The notes: generated by a model from the sequence alone, not told the origin. Shown: positions 1 to 12,400, counted from the stretch's first letter. The stretch: DNA of 64,000 bases from Leptoclinus maculatus (GCA_032191485.1 JAVDOI010000007.1:7518955-7582954); one strand, 5' to 3'. A program made the numbers and translations.

Positions 1-550
1 TTGGCCTACTTCTGTTAGGTCTGTCAATGAGATAATTGGCAGACATTTTCTTTATTGATAAGGGGCAATATTAAGAGTGAGAACACTTAAATAAACCCTG
101 TTCAGGCTTCAATGCTACACATTTTCAACTGAAAGCCTATTTAAAAAAAGTGTGGAGTTTGAAAGACACAGTGTCAAAGATGCTGTCCAGTTGGGAAGTG
201 TGGATACAGCATTTTTGGAGCTTGACCCGAGGGATTCTCGCCCTCTGCTGCATCAAATTGGACCCTTCTTTTTGTGTAATACGGATTCACCGGAATACTC
301 CTTTACAGAATGCTTGTCATGTTTGTGTGTCCCTGTTGTTTCGGTTCCCACTGGTGCTCATTTGGCAAACTTTCTGCGTTGCTGCACCTCCCTGAGGTGT
401 CTTTTACGGCTGCCACCATAACAAAAGACGCCTGTTTGTGTGTGTGTTTGGGGAAGGTCAATAAGACAGGAAAAGGAAAGAGAGATCAAGAGAGAGAGAG
501 AGACATGAAAGAGAGCAAAAAGATATAAGAGATAAGATTGAATTTTGACA
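1..550. other. Upstream intergenic DNA, nothing recognised
   Basis: There is no recognisable gene or repeat until the simple-sequence arrays near 551. Short overlapping reading frames occur here but have no coding signature and no similarity I recognise. The stretch may hold distal promoter DNA of the cerebellin gene that starts downstream. Confidence 0.4.
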
Positions 551-556
551 GGTAGG

Positions 557-601
<45 letters not shown>
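551..601. repeat. (GATA)n microsatellite
   Basis: An almost perfect tetranucleotide array of GATA/TAGA units, about 12 copies, lies about 840 bp upstream of the cbln1 start codon. It is likely polymorphic. Confidence 0.95.
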
Positions 602-631
602 GTGCAAGAAAGACAAGGGGAGGGGGAAATC

Positions 632-632
<1 letters not shown>

Positions 633-712
<80 letters not shown>
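633..712. repeat. (GA)n microsatellite upstream of cbln1
   Basis: About 80 bp of nearly uninterrupted GA dinucleotides, all purine on the plus strand. It sits directly before the GC-rich promoter candidate. Mirror-symmetric purine tracts of this length can form triplex DNA; whether that matters here is inference. Confidence 0.95.
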
Positions 713-713
<1 letters not shown>

Positions 714-720
714 CTAGATA

Positions 721-1437
721 AAGTGGTGGGGCGGGGAGGGGGGCGGTCGGCACGCAGCGATTGGAAAATATCGAAGACGCGCACGCGCTAATCCGATGAT
801 GGGTCTCAGTTACCGGGGGGAGGGAGGGAGGGGTTTGAAAAAAAAAAAAGAGTAGGACGAGGGCGGGAGCATCTTGCGCTCTCGCGCTGCGTCTCTTTCT
901 CTCGAGCCTTTTGTGTTTGAAACTCTCATATCTCACATATCAATAATTCAAGCGCGCGCGAGAGAGAGCAGACGGAGCTCCCCCCCCCCCCCTCCGCGCG
1001 CTATGAGTTGTGCTGCCTCGTCACTCGTCCAGGGCCCCTCCGCACCGCGCGCGACTCCCGCTTATTGTGTTTCCAAGTGACAGAAAAGCTGCTGAGAAAG
1101 TGAGAAAAAAAGAGGAAAATAACAGGTGAAAACTGGCGACTCGACCGGAGGTACGCGGGCATTAAACTGATTTTTTCGAAAAAAACGGAGAGGCGCAGAA
1201 CAATTTACCGTCTGGTTTCCCCTCCAAGAGACTCCGCGAGGGAGAAACTGTTTGCAACGGGCTGATTAAATACAAGAAAACGGAGTGGCATCTAGTTGTG
1301 AAACAAGCCTCCTCAAGGTTCATCCGGGGAACACCTGGGAAACTCTTCCCACCTTACTTTTTTTTTTTTTTCAAGGGGAATAGACCCGAGGTTTAAGGTG
1401 CGAAGACGACCGGAGAAGTTCGTCGTTCCGGTCCGGT
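721..1437 (+). promoter_or_regulatory. Candidate cbln1 promoter and 5'UTR
   Basis: The GC- and CpG-rich stretch begins right after the GA array. It has two GC boxes (about 728-736 and 739-747, GGGGCGG type), an inverted CCAAT box (ATTGG near 760) and CpG-rich patches near 950-1030. I see no convincing TATA box, which suits a CpG-type promoter. The transcription start cannot be placed, so the split between promoter and 5'UTR is unknown. The start codon at 1438 has a purine (G) at -3, acceptable for initiation. GC richness continues into exon 1. Confidence 0.45.
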
Positions 1438-1695
1438 ATGTTGGCGTTTTGCCTGCTGAGTGCCGTGTGGCTCGCGGCGAGCCCGGCCCGCGCCCAGAAC
1501 GAAACGGAACCAATCATCCTGGAGGGGAAGTGCCTCGTGGTGTGCGACTCCAACCCGGCTGCGGACCCAACGGGCACGGCGCTCGGGATCTCGGTGCGCT
1601 CGGGCAACGCCAAGGTGGCGTTCTCCGCGGTCCGGAACACCAACCACGAGCCCTCCGAGATGAGCAACCGAACCATGGTCATCTACTTCGATCGG
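1438..1695 (+). CDS. cbln1: Cerebellin-1 precursor, coding exon 1 (residues 1-86)
   Basis: First coding exon of a secreted C1q-family synapse organiser. In vertebrates cerebellin-1 is released by presynaptic neurons and bridges neurexins to the glutamate receptor GluD2, stabilising parallel fibre-Purkinje synapses. Residues 1-19 form a hydrophobic signal peptide ending ARA, with cleavage likely before Gln20. The mature N-terminus carries a sequon at Asn21 and the family motif with Cys32 and Cys36 (CLVVC), the cysteines that join C1q trimers into hexamers. A second sequon is at Asn77 (NRT). The C1q domain begins near residue 55. The start is the only Met in frame giving a proper signal peptide. 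The exon ends in codon Arg86 and is followed by donor GTAGGA at 1696, phase 0. The residues between the cysteine motif and the domain (PTGTALGISVRSG) match cerebellin-1 better than cerebellin-2 or -4. A teleost duplicate such as a cbln12-type paralogue cannot be excluded. Confidence 0.93.
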
Positions 1696-3045
1696 GTAGG
1701 AGCAAGACATAGCCTATATATTCTATTATTTTTCTATTCCATCCATCAAAAAAAAAAAATCAAAGAAGCAAAATAAGTTTATAATTGTTTTCAGTCAGTC
1801 TTGTCAGTTTTACGTCTGTTTTATTTCAAAGCCTCCATGATGAAGGAATGATTGGCCTAGATCAGCGAACAGATGAAGTTTCAGATGAGCGTGCGTGTGT
1901 TTAACGTGTGGCGTGCGTCTTTGCTGGTGTGGCATTTGTCAAATAGCTTATGGAAGACGACAACTCATAGCTATCAATGGATGGAGGAGTAGCATGTCAC
2001 AGAAACAAAAGAAGCAGGTTATTCGGCGCCATTAACCATTCAATGACCTATTGAAGACTGTTTCATTTGGTCTCTTCATGGATCTTTAAAAAAGAAAAAA
2101 GAAAAGAAGCCATGTGCAATGAGGGTTAAACTTAGTCTAAGAGCATGTTGTGTAAACACCTTGAAACGTTCATAAAACCAGGAATCCAGGACGGATAGGG
2201 TGGCTTGATATATATATATGCGCACAGCTGCATCTCGTGCACACCTGGTAGTGGTCTCGTGGACGGCAGCGGGCAGAGATACCGAAAAGTGTAGCGGAAA
2301 TGAATCTGTGTCGGTAACAATTCTAGGCTAATCCGTTCCCAAAGTGGTTGGGAAAGTATAGCCTCGAAGGCAAGCCTTTTGAATATTTCAACTTTTCTGA
2401 GCATGACAATATGGGATATGGGAACTGACATCTCGCCAAATAATTTAGTAACGGCAGGTCGCGAGGGCTCGGTCCTACCCGTCTGCCGTTAAAGGTTAAC
2501 TATCTCTCAAACTGCCGTTCAATTACACGCCATAGTTCGCCTCCGTCCATAAAACCAGTAATTTGGCTGCAGAGATGCATAATTGAAAAGTCAATTTGAA
2601 AGATTGATTAAGTTCCTTTTCATTTCCCATAAAGTTTGGAAGTTCTGACAGAGGGGGAGGGGGGGGGGGGGGCTAGATAAAAGCAGAGAGTTATTCCACT
2701 ACATCAGTGAATCTGAATGTGTGGTCCGGGGCCAAGGGCCCTTTATAGCCCTCTAACAAAAACAATATGTGACATAACAATTTCAATAGGCTAAAATGTA
2801 CAATAATAGCATCGTTTCTCTCCTTGTAAATTAGACAGTTCAATACAAAATATATCATGGTGAAATCACGAGAATACATCTTGTCGTTGTGTATTAGTCC
2901 ACGTGGAAACATTTGGGATTGTTTGCTTTTTAACATGCGGGCTATATATGGCTGACTGAGTGCAAATACTGTGAAAGACACGAGCCGGATGAAGCAATGT
3001 TATCAATGAAATGTTGTCTTTCTTTCTTTCTTTTCTTCCTTCCAG
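1696..3045 (+). other. cbln1 intron 1
   Basis: A phase-0 intron of 1,350 bp from donor GTAGGA to a pyrimidine-rich acceptor (CTTCCTTCCAG). It contains a 14-nt poly-G run at 2659-2672 and otherwise no repeat I recognise. Reading frames inside it are short and unremarkable. Confidence 0.88.
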
Positions 3046-3165
3046 GTTCTAGTAAATTTTGGGAAGAACTTTGACGAGGAGAGAAGTAATTTCATCGCGC
3101 CGCGCAAAGGGATTTACAGTTTTAACTTCCACGTAGTGAAAGTCTACAACCGCCAAACTATACAG
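3046..3165 (+). CDS. cbln1: Cerebellin-1 precursor, coding exon 2 (residues 87-126)
   Basis: This exon adds exactly 40 codons, VLVNFG to NRQTIQ. It holds the core of the C1q signature: Phe102, Gly108, Tyr110, Phe112 and Phe114, spaced as F-x5-G-x-Y-x-F-x-F. Boundaries are the acceptor TTCCAG ending at 3045 and the donor GTATGG at 3166, both phase 0, so it joins exon 1 and exon 3 without shifting frame. The exon structure matches what is known of vertebrate cerebellin genes, where the same segment is a separate exon. The open frame runs a few codons past the donor before losing similarity, which supports the splice call. Residues 91-101 (FGKNFDEERSN) differ slightly from the mammalian protein; the rest is close to invariant in the family. 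Confidence 0.93.
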
Positions 3166-3728
3166 GTATGGCGCCTGTTCCTGCGTTTGTCTGTTTTTAT
3201 GTCCGTGTGTAATCTTGTGTGTCTGTGTCTTGTGCCCCCCACGCTGTTTTTTTTCATCTTTCTCCCTTTTACTGAACTTGAATATCAGCCGCACTGGAAG
3301 TCATTTTGTCGATGTTTTGAGGTGTCTTTCCCGGGAGACAGTTATAGTCGCCCGCTGGCCCGATCATAATTAATCAATACATGCAGAGAGGACAGAGACA
3401 AATCAAGCGCGTGCAGCCGACAGGACGACGGGGTGCTGCGGTGAGCGCGAGGAGGGGGGGGGGGGGGGGGGGGCGCGCACGCGGCTCCAGCAGCTACTTT
3501 CAGCACCGTGGACAGCGACGTCTCCTCTCTCTCTCTCTGTCTCCTCTCATTAAAAGAGAGGCAGCAGGCCGACTAAGATTTTTGATTATTTAGAAGATTA
3601 AAACATTAAGCACATTTTGAACAGAGCAAACAGAGACAGGCATTTTAATTATCTCTCTCTTACACACAACGCACTCATAGGGGTTTTATGTAGAACTGAT
3701 AATAGTGTTTTCCACTTATTTGTTTCTC

Positions 3729-3739
3729 ACACACACACA

Positions 3740-3798
<59 letters not shown>
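3729..3798. repeat. (CA)n microsatellite
   Basis: About 70 bp of CA dinucleotides with a single TC interruption, inside intron 2. Confidence 0.95.
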
Positions 3799-3801
<3 letters not shown>

Positions 3802-3889
3802 CTGCAGTATGCCCCATCACAAGCCTCCTTTCATCCCACTAACAGCTCGTGTTCACTCTGCCTTAGATGCAGTCTCCACGCTCTTTTGA

Positions 3890-4110
3890 TGTGTCAAGCG
3901 ATGAAGCACTTGAGCAGTCTTAAGCCCATTTCCCGGGTTTAACATGCACGTGATGACGCTTTACAAGTCACACAGCGTTGATTACAATGTATCTCTTGCT
4001 AATTAATCTGTTGTGTAATTATGCTGTTGGCTCCCCGGGGCTTTGACATTATGTTTTGCTACTTATATTTTATTATGGGAGTCTGGAATTAATTAGCATG
4101 GCAGCACCAG
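3890..4110. promoter_or_regulatory. Candidate intronic enhancer / conserved element
   Basis: A repeat-free block between a CA array and a poly-G run. It has clustered homeodomain-type sites (CTAATTAATC near 3999, TAATTAT near 4016, GAATTAATTAGC near 4086) and a SOX-like ACAATG near 3984. This mix of balanced composition and dense TAAT sites is typical of vertebrate developmental enhancers. The call is composition-based inference without alignment. Confidence 0.3.
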
Positions 4111-4290
4111 TAACAACAATAACAACAACAAGGAGGGCGGGCGATATGTGAGGGGGGGGGGGGGGGGGGGGCTGTGTCAAGCTCGCCGCATACTCTCATT
4201 TGTGTGTGACTGAACGCAAATAGACCGCTAACACTTGACTCATGGCACTGAGGTAATTAAGTCTGTCATGCAGAACACAGTGACGATAAT

Positions 4291-4757
4291 TAGGGATGCA
4301 CCGATACCGATATCAGGCCGGACTGATTCAAAAAGTTGGATCGGATGTAACAATGAGGCCAACCTATTCATCACAAGTCTGTGTTTATTTACTATATAGA
4401 TTATACACTGGTGTGTCTAATTTTTGACCAATTTGTTGCTGCATTTAAAAGGTTTACACTTGTAATCCCTGTGAATTTGAAGATTTTTCTCCAAGTTGCT
4501 GGTGTACGCTCTGTCGTTTAAGAGATAAATAACTCAGTAAATTCATATCGATGTATTTATTAGATTTATCTTGTTTTAGAAAGATAGGAACGCCATGTTC
4601 AAGTCCACTCGATGTTGCTTAACACATAAAAGACCGATCCCAGTCACTTGCACATAGTGAGGCATACTGCTTATTAATTAAACACTGGTATCGGATCGGT
4701 ACACGATATCGGCCGTTACCCAAAGCCCAGGTATCGTATCGTATCGGTGCATCCCAA
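4291..4757. mobile_element. hAT-type non-autonomous transposon (MITE)
   Basis: The ends form terminal inverted repeats. The left end reads TAGGGATGCACCGATAC and the right end is its reverse complement with one mismatch. Internal subterminal GATATCGG/CGATATC motifs also mirror each other. The flanking 8-mers match at 5 of 8 positions, a decayed target-site duplication consistent with hAT. There is no transposase frame inside the 467 bp, so it needed another element for mobility. Confidence 0.8.
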
Positions 4758-5219
4758 GGGTTAATGCTTGTCACGACACCATGCTGTAATTTGTGCCAAT
4801 TTGCTGTGTTATCAATACATAACTACAGCATATCTATGAGATGTTGTTAGCAGAAAAACAGTGAAAGCGGGAGTAAAACGAGAAAAGCTGTCATTTTAAT
4901 ATTCTCCTGATCGTCTCACTTTTACAATCAGAATCTTAAGGCTAGAGTACAACACTTTAGTTGAAATCATCTAAAATTAATGTTTTTAGAAAACACCATT
5001 TCAAAACTGTTTTAGAAACTTGTGGTTTTCTGTGAGAAAAGGCTGTGTTGTCTGTCACGTTTCTGACATGAAACAGGTGTAGGTTGTCCTCTCTCCTCCA
5101 AGCATCCAGCCTGTGTGCTGCTCACCCTTAACCTCTTCCACTCATCCTCCCATCCATCCAGCGCATCTGCTGTGTTGAAAACTCCCACTGTTTGATTGCC
5201 TTAGAGGCAGCTGCTGTGG

Positions 5220-5590
5220 TGCGGGCGAGGGATGAGAGACAGCAGGGGAAGGAGAGCAGTGGGGATGAAGGGGATGGGACAGAGAGGACCGGATGAGAGT
5301 AAATGTAAAACGGGAAAAAGGAAGATGAAATGAGGGACAGAGGGGAAGGAAGTCAAATGGAGAAAAAAGAAAAGAAAGAAAGTGAATTAGAAAACGGAGA
5401 ATGGAAGAAAAAAAAATGGAAGGCAAATTTGTAACTGAAAAGGAGGGAGGATTGAGGGGAGGGACAGGAGACACAACGAGAAAGGAGAGAAAAGAGGGAT
5501 ATGACAGATAGGAACAAAGGATGGACAGGAAGAGAAGAGAAAGAGAAGGTTCAGGCAGGGCAAAGAGAGAGAGAGAGAGAGAGAAAGCCA
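5220..5590. repeat. Purine-rich low-complexity tract
   Basis: About 370 bp of plus-strand sequence dominated by A and G (GGAA, GAGA and AAGAA mixtures), ending in a short GA array at 5565-5584. The 149-residue minus-strand Ser/Leu/Pro frame across it is an artefact of this composition. Confidence 0.8.
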
Positions 5591-8218
5591 CACATCATGA
5601 GTAACTATCGATCAGTGGATGCTGGGTGGATGTACAAAGGGAAGGAGAAACGGTCTGTTCCATCTCTCATCAGCCCTTTGCTGTGCAGAGATCTGTCCAT
5701 CTACCTGTGAGGGGTGAGAGAAGAGACGTGGGTGTCAAAAAACAGCTACGAACTCAAAAAGTCTCTGTTTGCATTTTGCCTAGCAATTAAATACAAACAT
5801 TGTAAATTAAATACAGCACATCCTCTGATCTGAACAGTCACACTACCCATGATGCCACCCGTAGGCGACACCTACGGATAACTAATGGATAACTTGCTTG
5901 CATTATTTCTGAAAATCACCTACAATATACATATCAAAAGAGTTTCATTCCTGGTGGCAGCTATTTACATTTCCTACATGTACCACTGCTCTAAATTTGA
6001 AATCAAATAGAAACAAATGAATTATATATCCCTCAGTGAACTTCTTGTACCTGCAGCTTGGAACAGAGAGCTCGCGGATCAGAAAGACAAACAGATGAGG
6101 CGCTGGTCGGGTATCAATACTCAGCGATGTGAGGTGTTCCCGGGATAGATGGGTGGGCTCCACAGTCGCGAGTGTGTCTTTCACTGTTTTCTGAAGAGCA
6201 TAATGCCGTCTATTGGAACTGAACTGAGGTGTTAAAGCGGGGTTAATGTGCCTTTTATTAACGTACTGTGCAGCAGCTTGAGTAATCAAAACATAGGCCA
6301 ATAGTTTTATACAACTCAGCCAGTACCTTGATGTTGTTTTAAAAAAAGGGCCTTCCTCAGAGCACCGGATCCAAAATGTCAGAAAAGATCCTTTTTTTGG
6401 TCCAGGAAATGGTCCAGGAAGGGAATGGAAAAATTAAGTTGATCGCCGTTTGTCGTGGTTTTGTAGTGTGAATAAATGGTGTTTTAAGAAAGTATTTTGA
6501 AAACCCAAGCCTTTCAGAAATGGCATTCATGGAGCCTCCGGTCACAGCGGCTCTGTATGGGTGAAGGCAACACAAAAAATGCCTCATGCTGTGTGTGCAT
6601 TAGGCCTTCTGTAACTATCATTACATTGAGAGAGGAAAACCTGGAGGCACTGCTCCAAGCTGTTGATGGAGCACTGCACTGATAGTAGGAGATTTTTTAC
6701 CTCTAACGTGCTGCTCTTTGGGTTATAAGAAAACGTATTTTACATTTTGACCCAGAGTCTGTCTGCAACAAAGCATAATCCGTTCAGCTCTTTGAGTACC
6801 AGATCATGTCTGTGCTTTGGTTTCCAATACGTGCATTTTCATTCTCCGGCTCGGGTCACTGGGGTTGATGTTGTTGTAATGCGGTATTTCACTCCTGAGA
6901 GTTAGCAAACATGCTCCGCTTTCAAATGCCATGCGGTTCATTCACACCTGCAAATGCTGCCCCTGTTAATTGCAGTGCATGCTAAGGCAAGGAGATTGTT
7001 TGTGCTACAACAATGCTCTCATATCATTTCAATTTCCTACTGTTATACCATGCTGAGATCAGATGTGTGTCTGAGTGTGTGATTGTTAACAGTGTCAGTA
7101 CCTACTGGGTTAAGTCATTACTATGCAGTGCATTTTATAAGGAGAAATGTATTGTTGTTGTGGATTTCTATATACTTTTGCTTTGCAACAGTAATCATTC
7201 TGAGGGAAGATATATATGTACTAAAATACTAAATCAACTACAGATATTAGTTTTAGTTAGATATACCTGTATGTTTTCACAGCATACAAACAGAAAGACC
7301 TAGAACTCCATATCAGTAATTATATGTTTCATATAATCTATAATGGATGTCGTGTGAGTGTGATGTATGAGTGCTGTCACAAAGTGCTTACGTCGTATAA
7401 GCGCCACTTCATTAAAGTGTTGGCCGAATTCTGTTTTAAAAACACTTTTTAAAGATTGATGCGCGTATAGAACCACTGAGATGAAACATCCCTTCTCCTT
7501 AAATATCATCAAACAGTTTATTTAATATAGTCTGAATCATGCAGTGTATGCAGCTTTCCACTACTGCCAACAGACCGCTAAACGCTGGCTAAACACAAAC
7601 ATGGCCGGCCTTTAAGTAGGAACGCTGGGAACACACGTATTAACATTAATAACACTGTCAAATTCATACTTTTTATGTTACCCTTTGAGACAAAGTATCA
7701 ATAATACTGTTAATACTGTGTTAAAGGTAACATAACATATATGATGTGCCAAGATCACAGATCATGGTGTACCAAAAATACTAATAATATAATATATCAT
7801 GTCGCAATAACTATATTTGTGGGTAGATATGTGGTTCCACAAATACTTAAGATAAATGATTTTAAGACTAATATATTGTTAATAGTAAAGCATAATATTG
7901 CAAGTACACCATTTAAAATAACAATGACCTTTTTGATTTTCAGATATTAAAACAATGAAAATATCTGAAATAAATAAAATAAAACCACACAATCCAAACA
8001 ATAAATACAATGGTCTCAATTTAGATGACAAAAATGTGCCAGGTCTGCACAATGCATAGTCTTAAAATGGTAGGGAAAACCCTGCTGTATATTATGGCAT
8101 CATGTTGCTAAAATGTTGTCTACAACATGCTCGTCAACACAAAAGGTCAGCAGAAAGGATTGAGGTCATGCCCATGTATTTTACGATAAGTAATTATTGT
8201 GACAGGCCTAGTCTAGAG
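5591..8218. other. Intron 2 interior, nothing firm
   Basis: Mostly AT-rich unique-looking DNA with no gene or recognisable element. The stretch 6890-7000 (TTAATTGC, paired GCATGC-type motifs) is mildly enhancer-like but too weak to call. Confidence 0.4.
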
Positions 8219-8700
8219 CAGCGGCCCCCAACCTTTTTTGCGTCACGGACCGGTTTGATGTAAGACAATATTTTCACGGACCGGCCTTCAACGTGTGGCG
8301 GATAAACACGAAATAAAATGATACGATCGGCATGAAAACAAAAATGTAATGCATAAAAAATACAACTCACAATAACGCTGAATCAGTGGAGCCCTGAGCT
8401 TGTTTCTCTGCAACGAGACGGTCCCATCTGGGGGTAATGGGAGACAATGACACCCAAAGTGTGTTCCTTATGTCCAGTCTACTTCGTAATTTTGTTTTGA
8501 GAGATAGGATGTTGGAAATGGAAGCAGGGTTTTCAGTGCTTTTGTGGCGATCTCAGGATATTCAGCCTTGATTTTAATCCAAAACACCAGCAGAGTTGTT
8601 GTCTCAAACATACTTTTAAGGCCACCGTCATTTGCAACCTCCAGCAGTGCGATCTTCCTCTGTCGCCACATATTCTGCAGAGCGGGCTTGGCGCGTGAGA
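8219..8700 (-). mobile_element. hAT transposon relic, 3' end with terminal inverted repeat
   Basis: The plus-strand edge at 8219 begins CAGCGGCCCCCAACC, followed by two copies of an ACGGACCGG motif. This is a vertebrate hAT terminal repeat of the type 'CAGCGGTCCCCAACC'. Reading away from this end on the minus strand leads into a decayed transposase C-terminus. The other end is missing, so this is a 5'-truncated autonomous-type copy sitting antisense in cbln1 intron 2. Confidence 0.8.
8367..8671 (-). pseudogene. hAT transposase C-terminal fragment, frameshifted
   Basis: The upstream part of this minus-strand frame carries the hAT C-terminal dimerisation motif: WIKIKAEYPEIATKALKTLL then PFPTSYL. 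In intact family members the next residues are Cys-Glu-Ala-Gly-Phe-Ser. Here about ten codons around that point are lost and the frame shifts. The C-terminal tail (RSRLDIRNTL, then PRWDRL) continues in the other frame to a stop at 8367-8369. The N-terminal zinc finger and catalytic core are absent. The fragment is non-functional and resembles the GTF2IRD2/ZBED5-like branch of hAT transposases; that subfamily placement is from memory. Confidence 0.82.
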
Positions 8701-9253
8701 ATAAAGTGACTGTTCACATAACTGACTGATTCTAAAATGCAGCTTGATTGTGAAGTTACTCTTTACTCTGTAAATCAGAGAAAAAAAAGTAGAAAAAGAA
8801 TGCGTCACCGCGCTCCCGCCGCACTACAGCTGTGTCCGTGGGAAGTCGAGCAGTGTGTTGATGTTTTGCACGTGAAGCAGTGTGAACACAACGAGCGGCA
8901 TGTCATTCTTTCTATGACAAAGACAAAATAGAAATACACCAGTGTTCTGCTTTTGGCTCTGACAGCGTTCATCCCATACAATGGAGATGCAGGGAAATGA
9001 AAGGCGAGTCAAAGCACACATAAATAAACACCTTATCTGTTCCGATGTCCTCTTGCCTTTGAAACGGTGGAAGGAGAAAGCGGGAGGAAAAGACAGGCTA
9101 GTGGAGTTGTAACAGAGAGACAGTATATTCTGGGAGATGTCAGGCCTCACACACAAGCACTGTATCCTAGCAGCTTGCTTGTGAGCTTGTTTCAAGGGCG
9201 CGTATGGAAGACTCTGCTGCACTGAGGTATTCTTTTTAGCCATGTTAGCGACA

Positions 9254-9425
9254 TGGTGCTAGGGATGGCAATGTTGGCCGGTCGGTCCACCACTGAAACG
9301 TCTCAAATACAGGATGGATTTTTTACAGACATTCATGGTCCTCAGAGGATGAACCCTACTGACTTTGGTGATGCCTGACCTTTTCTCTGGTGCCACCAGC
9401 AGGTCAGAGTTTTCACTTAACTGAC
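9254..9425 (+). repeat. Teleost interspersed repeat family A, copy 1
   Basis: It contains the segment 'ggatggattt..acagacattcatggtcc' followed by 'gaggatgaaccctactgactttgg' and 'tggtgccaccagcaggtc'. The same order recurs at 59225-59420 and, inverted, at 44080-44395. I recognise it as a common fish repeat but cannot assign a class. Confidence 0.7.
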
Positions 9426-12400
9426 CTGTGTTGCATGTCGCACTCCTCCCTCGCTGTCTCCTGGTTTCCTGTCTGCCACGTCAATACCAACTATTCAATG
9501 AAATGTGCTCAAAAATAGTATTAAACGAACAAGGATTTTTTTTTTAGATCCATACATCCATTATAATCTGGATACACCAATTCAACCCATGCAGGGTTTA
9601 TGCTAATCATATTTACATTCATTAGTTAAGTAATATTCATTGATGTCATCATTTAGAAGCAATGAAGGAAGATGATTACTTTTTGAAAAGTATTCCAAAA
9701 GGTCAGATACAAAAAAACATGTCTTTCAGTTCACACTGGTTCTTTTGTCTCATGTGACGTTTTAATGGATTTATTTGGGTGTAAATACGGTGGCTACCAA
9801 AGTGGTGACTCGTCCACTGAAATTATCCATTGTCCAGGCATGCGTCACCTTATTTTGCGAAAGTTGCCGTATTGAATTCAAATTAGGCAATCTACCTGAT
9901 TCGTGCAGATCCGATGAGTTGGAGTCAGTCACACAATGACGAGCTCAAATGAAACGCTGGAGCTGGAGGACCCTGCTTTCAAGCAGCCTCTTTGCATGGT
10001 TTACTTCTATAATAGATGAAGCCTCCGATCTTCTGTTTTTACAATTTATGTCATTGTCTGCACACACACACACACACACACTTGCACAGTAACACACCGA
10101 ACCAGCCAGCCAGATGCTTGGTTCCATTTTTATCCAATCAACCTGTGCTCAGTCTCCTTCAGTTTGCCAGAACATTATAGAAAGCTGCGCTGGTCTGTGC
10201 TCATGTGTGAAAGAGAAGAAGAGATGTCAGAGAAAAAAAAGTATTCTTTGAATATTCATTGTCTTTTAATGGAACAAGATTATTACAAAGATCCAACAAA
10301 AGTGAGTCATGAGGAGTGTAGACAGTGTAGAGTGTAGTCTGAAAAAGTACATTTACATTTCTTGCCAACTGCTATTTTGGCCTAAAGCGACGTTTAGCTT
10401 AATCACTTAGAATGTCTTTGCGGAATTACAAAAATACTCGTTAAAAGTTACATCCTAAACATTTCAGCAAGAAAATGCAAGAAGTCCTTCTGAAGGGGCT
10501 CAGGTGAATATTGTATTGTTGTAAAAGTCAGAGGAAACAGTAAAACCATGGCGCTGACGTCAGGCTGTCAGAGAGCCAAACAATGTATTTAACAGGAATG
10601 TTCCATGATGTGTCGCAACCTCTACAACTTCTTCTTCTCTGTTTCCTGGCAGAATACAGCCATGTGTAGCAAACACGCCAATTTATGACCAACCTATGTT
10701 GTAGCTGAGTCCCCCCCCCCCCCCCCCCCGCTCCAAATCAGATGAAAAAGCGCCAAATTCACTTTTTTATTCTTTTTGCGACATTTCAAAAGTTTGTTTA
10801 AAATTGGTTGTAAACACAGATTCCAAGCCTGGCTGCTGCACCTCCCCCAGTCTTGAGCTGTGTTGGTGCGACAGAGCTGGTCTGAATATCTGCAGTAGTT
10901 TTGATGGAGAGATCTCATTAATGAGCAATATCCGGCAGGAAACCATTGATTTAGTCAGTGGCACTCACTTATAAGCAATCACGAGTCCAACTCTGCTCTA
11001 AGTTGTGTATCGGCTCAGTCTTCGTGGTACCTGAACCTCTCGTTTGGACAGCAGTTGTGCTCAGTTCAAAGTTGTTGAATGTTGTGCTGCCTTAATGTGG
11101 TATTTCGGTGGCTTCTGGTGCCTGTCAGATATATTGGACAAGAGTGCAAATACTGTATGAAAACAATCGTGTGGATTTTGGAGACGAGGGAACGTGGACT
11201 GCTGGGCACATTTTAACAGCAGCGCATGTTTGTAAAGGCAGTTGCCTCCAATTGGTCCAGAATTGCCAAACGTGTTCATCGTTCATCGTCAGGTCTCGTT
11301 AATTCCGATAGCGTGGCCGGGATTTACTGTAACTGCAGTCCATTTACCATTTGTCTTTGTGGTCAGAGTGGTTGTCTGACACAGCCTCCATCAGCCAGGG
11401 CCTGCTTTCAGCATGAAGTAATGAATTCCTCTAGCTTTTTTTTGGTACGTTCGTTGTAAAGGCTGTTAAGAGCCATCTGCTCTCGTTGAAGTAGCTTATC
11501 TTAATTCATTGTCCTCTTTTGGGGTGTTTTGACATTTGGCAGCTGATTCAGAGTTGTATATTTTGCCTTTCACCAAATGGAAAAAAAGAAGCATGGGTGA
11601 AGGCTTTGCCCAGTGGTTTCCTAAAATGAACGATGTTGTTCCCTGAGGCAATATTGATGAAGATTTGCTGACATTTGTAAGATCTGTTTTTGTGCCCTGG
11701 TCTACAATGTAAATAGCTCAGTAAACTTCTGACCTTTGCTTTAGTCGCCTCCTTGTTTTTTTTTTCAAAGCTGCTGTGAGGAACTTTAACTTTGTGTTTG
11801 GCTGTCCCTCTGGACTAAAGCAGTAGTGTTTCAGAGAAAACCCCTCATTTTACTGACAGTCTGCTCCGCTCAGTCCTTGTTCTGCCTCCCTTCCCTCCAG
11901 ACCGCCCAGCAACACGGCTGGATCTCTTAAACAATAAGAGACGAAAAGGCCAAGAGGCCAGTAAATTCACAGCGTATGCAATATCTACTAAAAGCTAATA
12001 AGAAATATAAACTCCACTACATTAGTTGTTGATAGACCCTCTTAACATCATAACCTCGTGTGGTTCAGTACTATTTTTTTAAACAGGATTTTCTTTTCAC
12101 AATAGACCTTTTTCACACAGGTCCTGCTCATAACATTAACGATGGCTTTGTTCCATTCAAGTGTCCCCCCCCCCGCATAAGCCATGACAGTGTGACAGTC
12201 AGCCAGCACGAACAACACCAGGATCCTGGAGCTGAAGCAGCACTCATTTCATCATTTACACACCTGGGCCATGTCAAAATGTCTTCCACAATAGGGGCTT
12301 ATACACCTACACATGCATACTACTACACTAGATGGTACTCAATGGAAAGCATACTTTAATCTTTTTCAAATTAATTTTGAAAATCAATTCATACTTTTCT

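Noticed and set aside
358..936. A 192-residue minus-strand frame upstream of cbln1
   Set aside because: Most of it is translated GA and GATA microsatellite.
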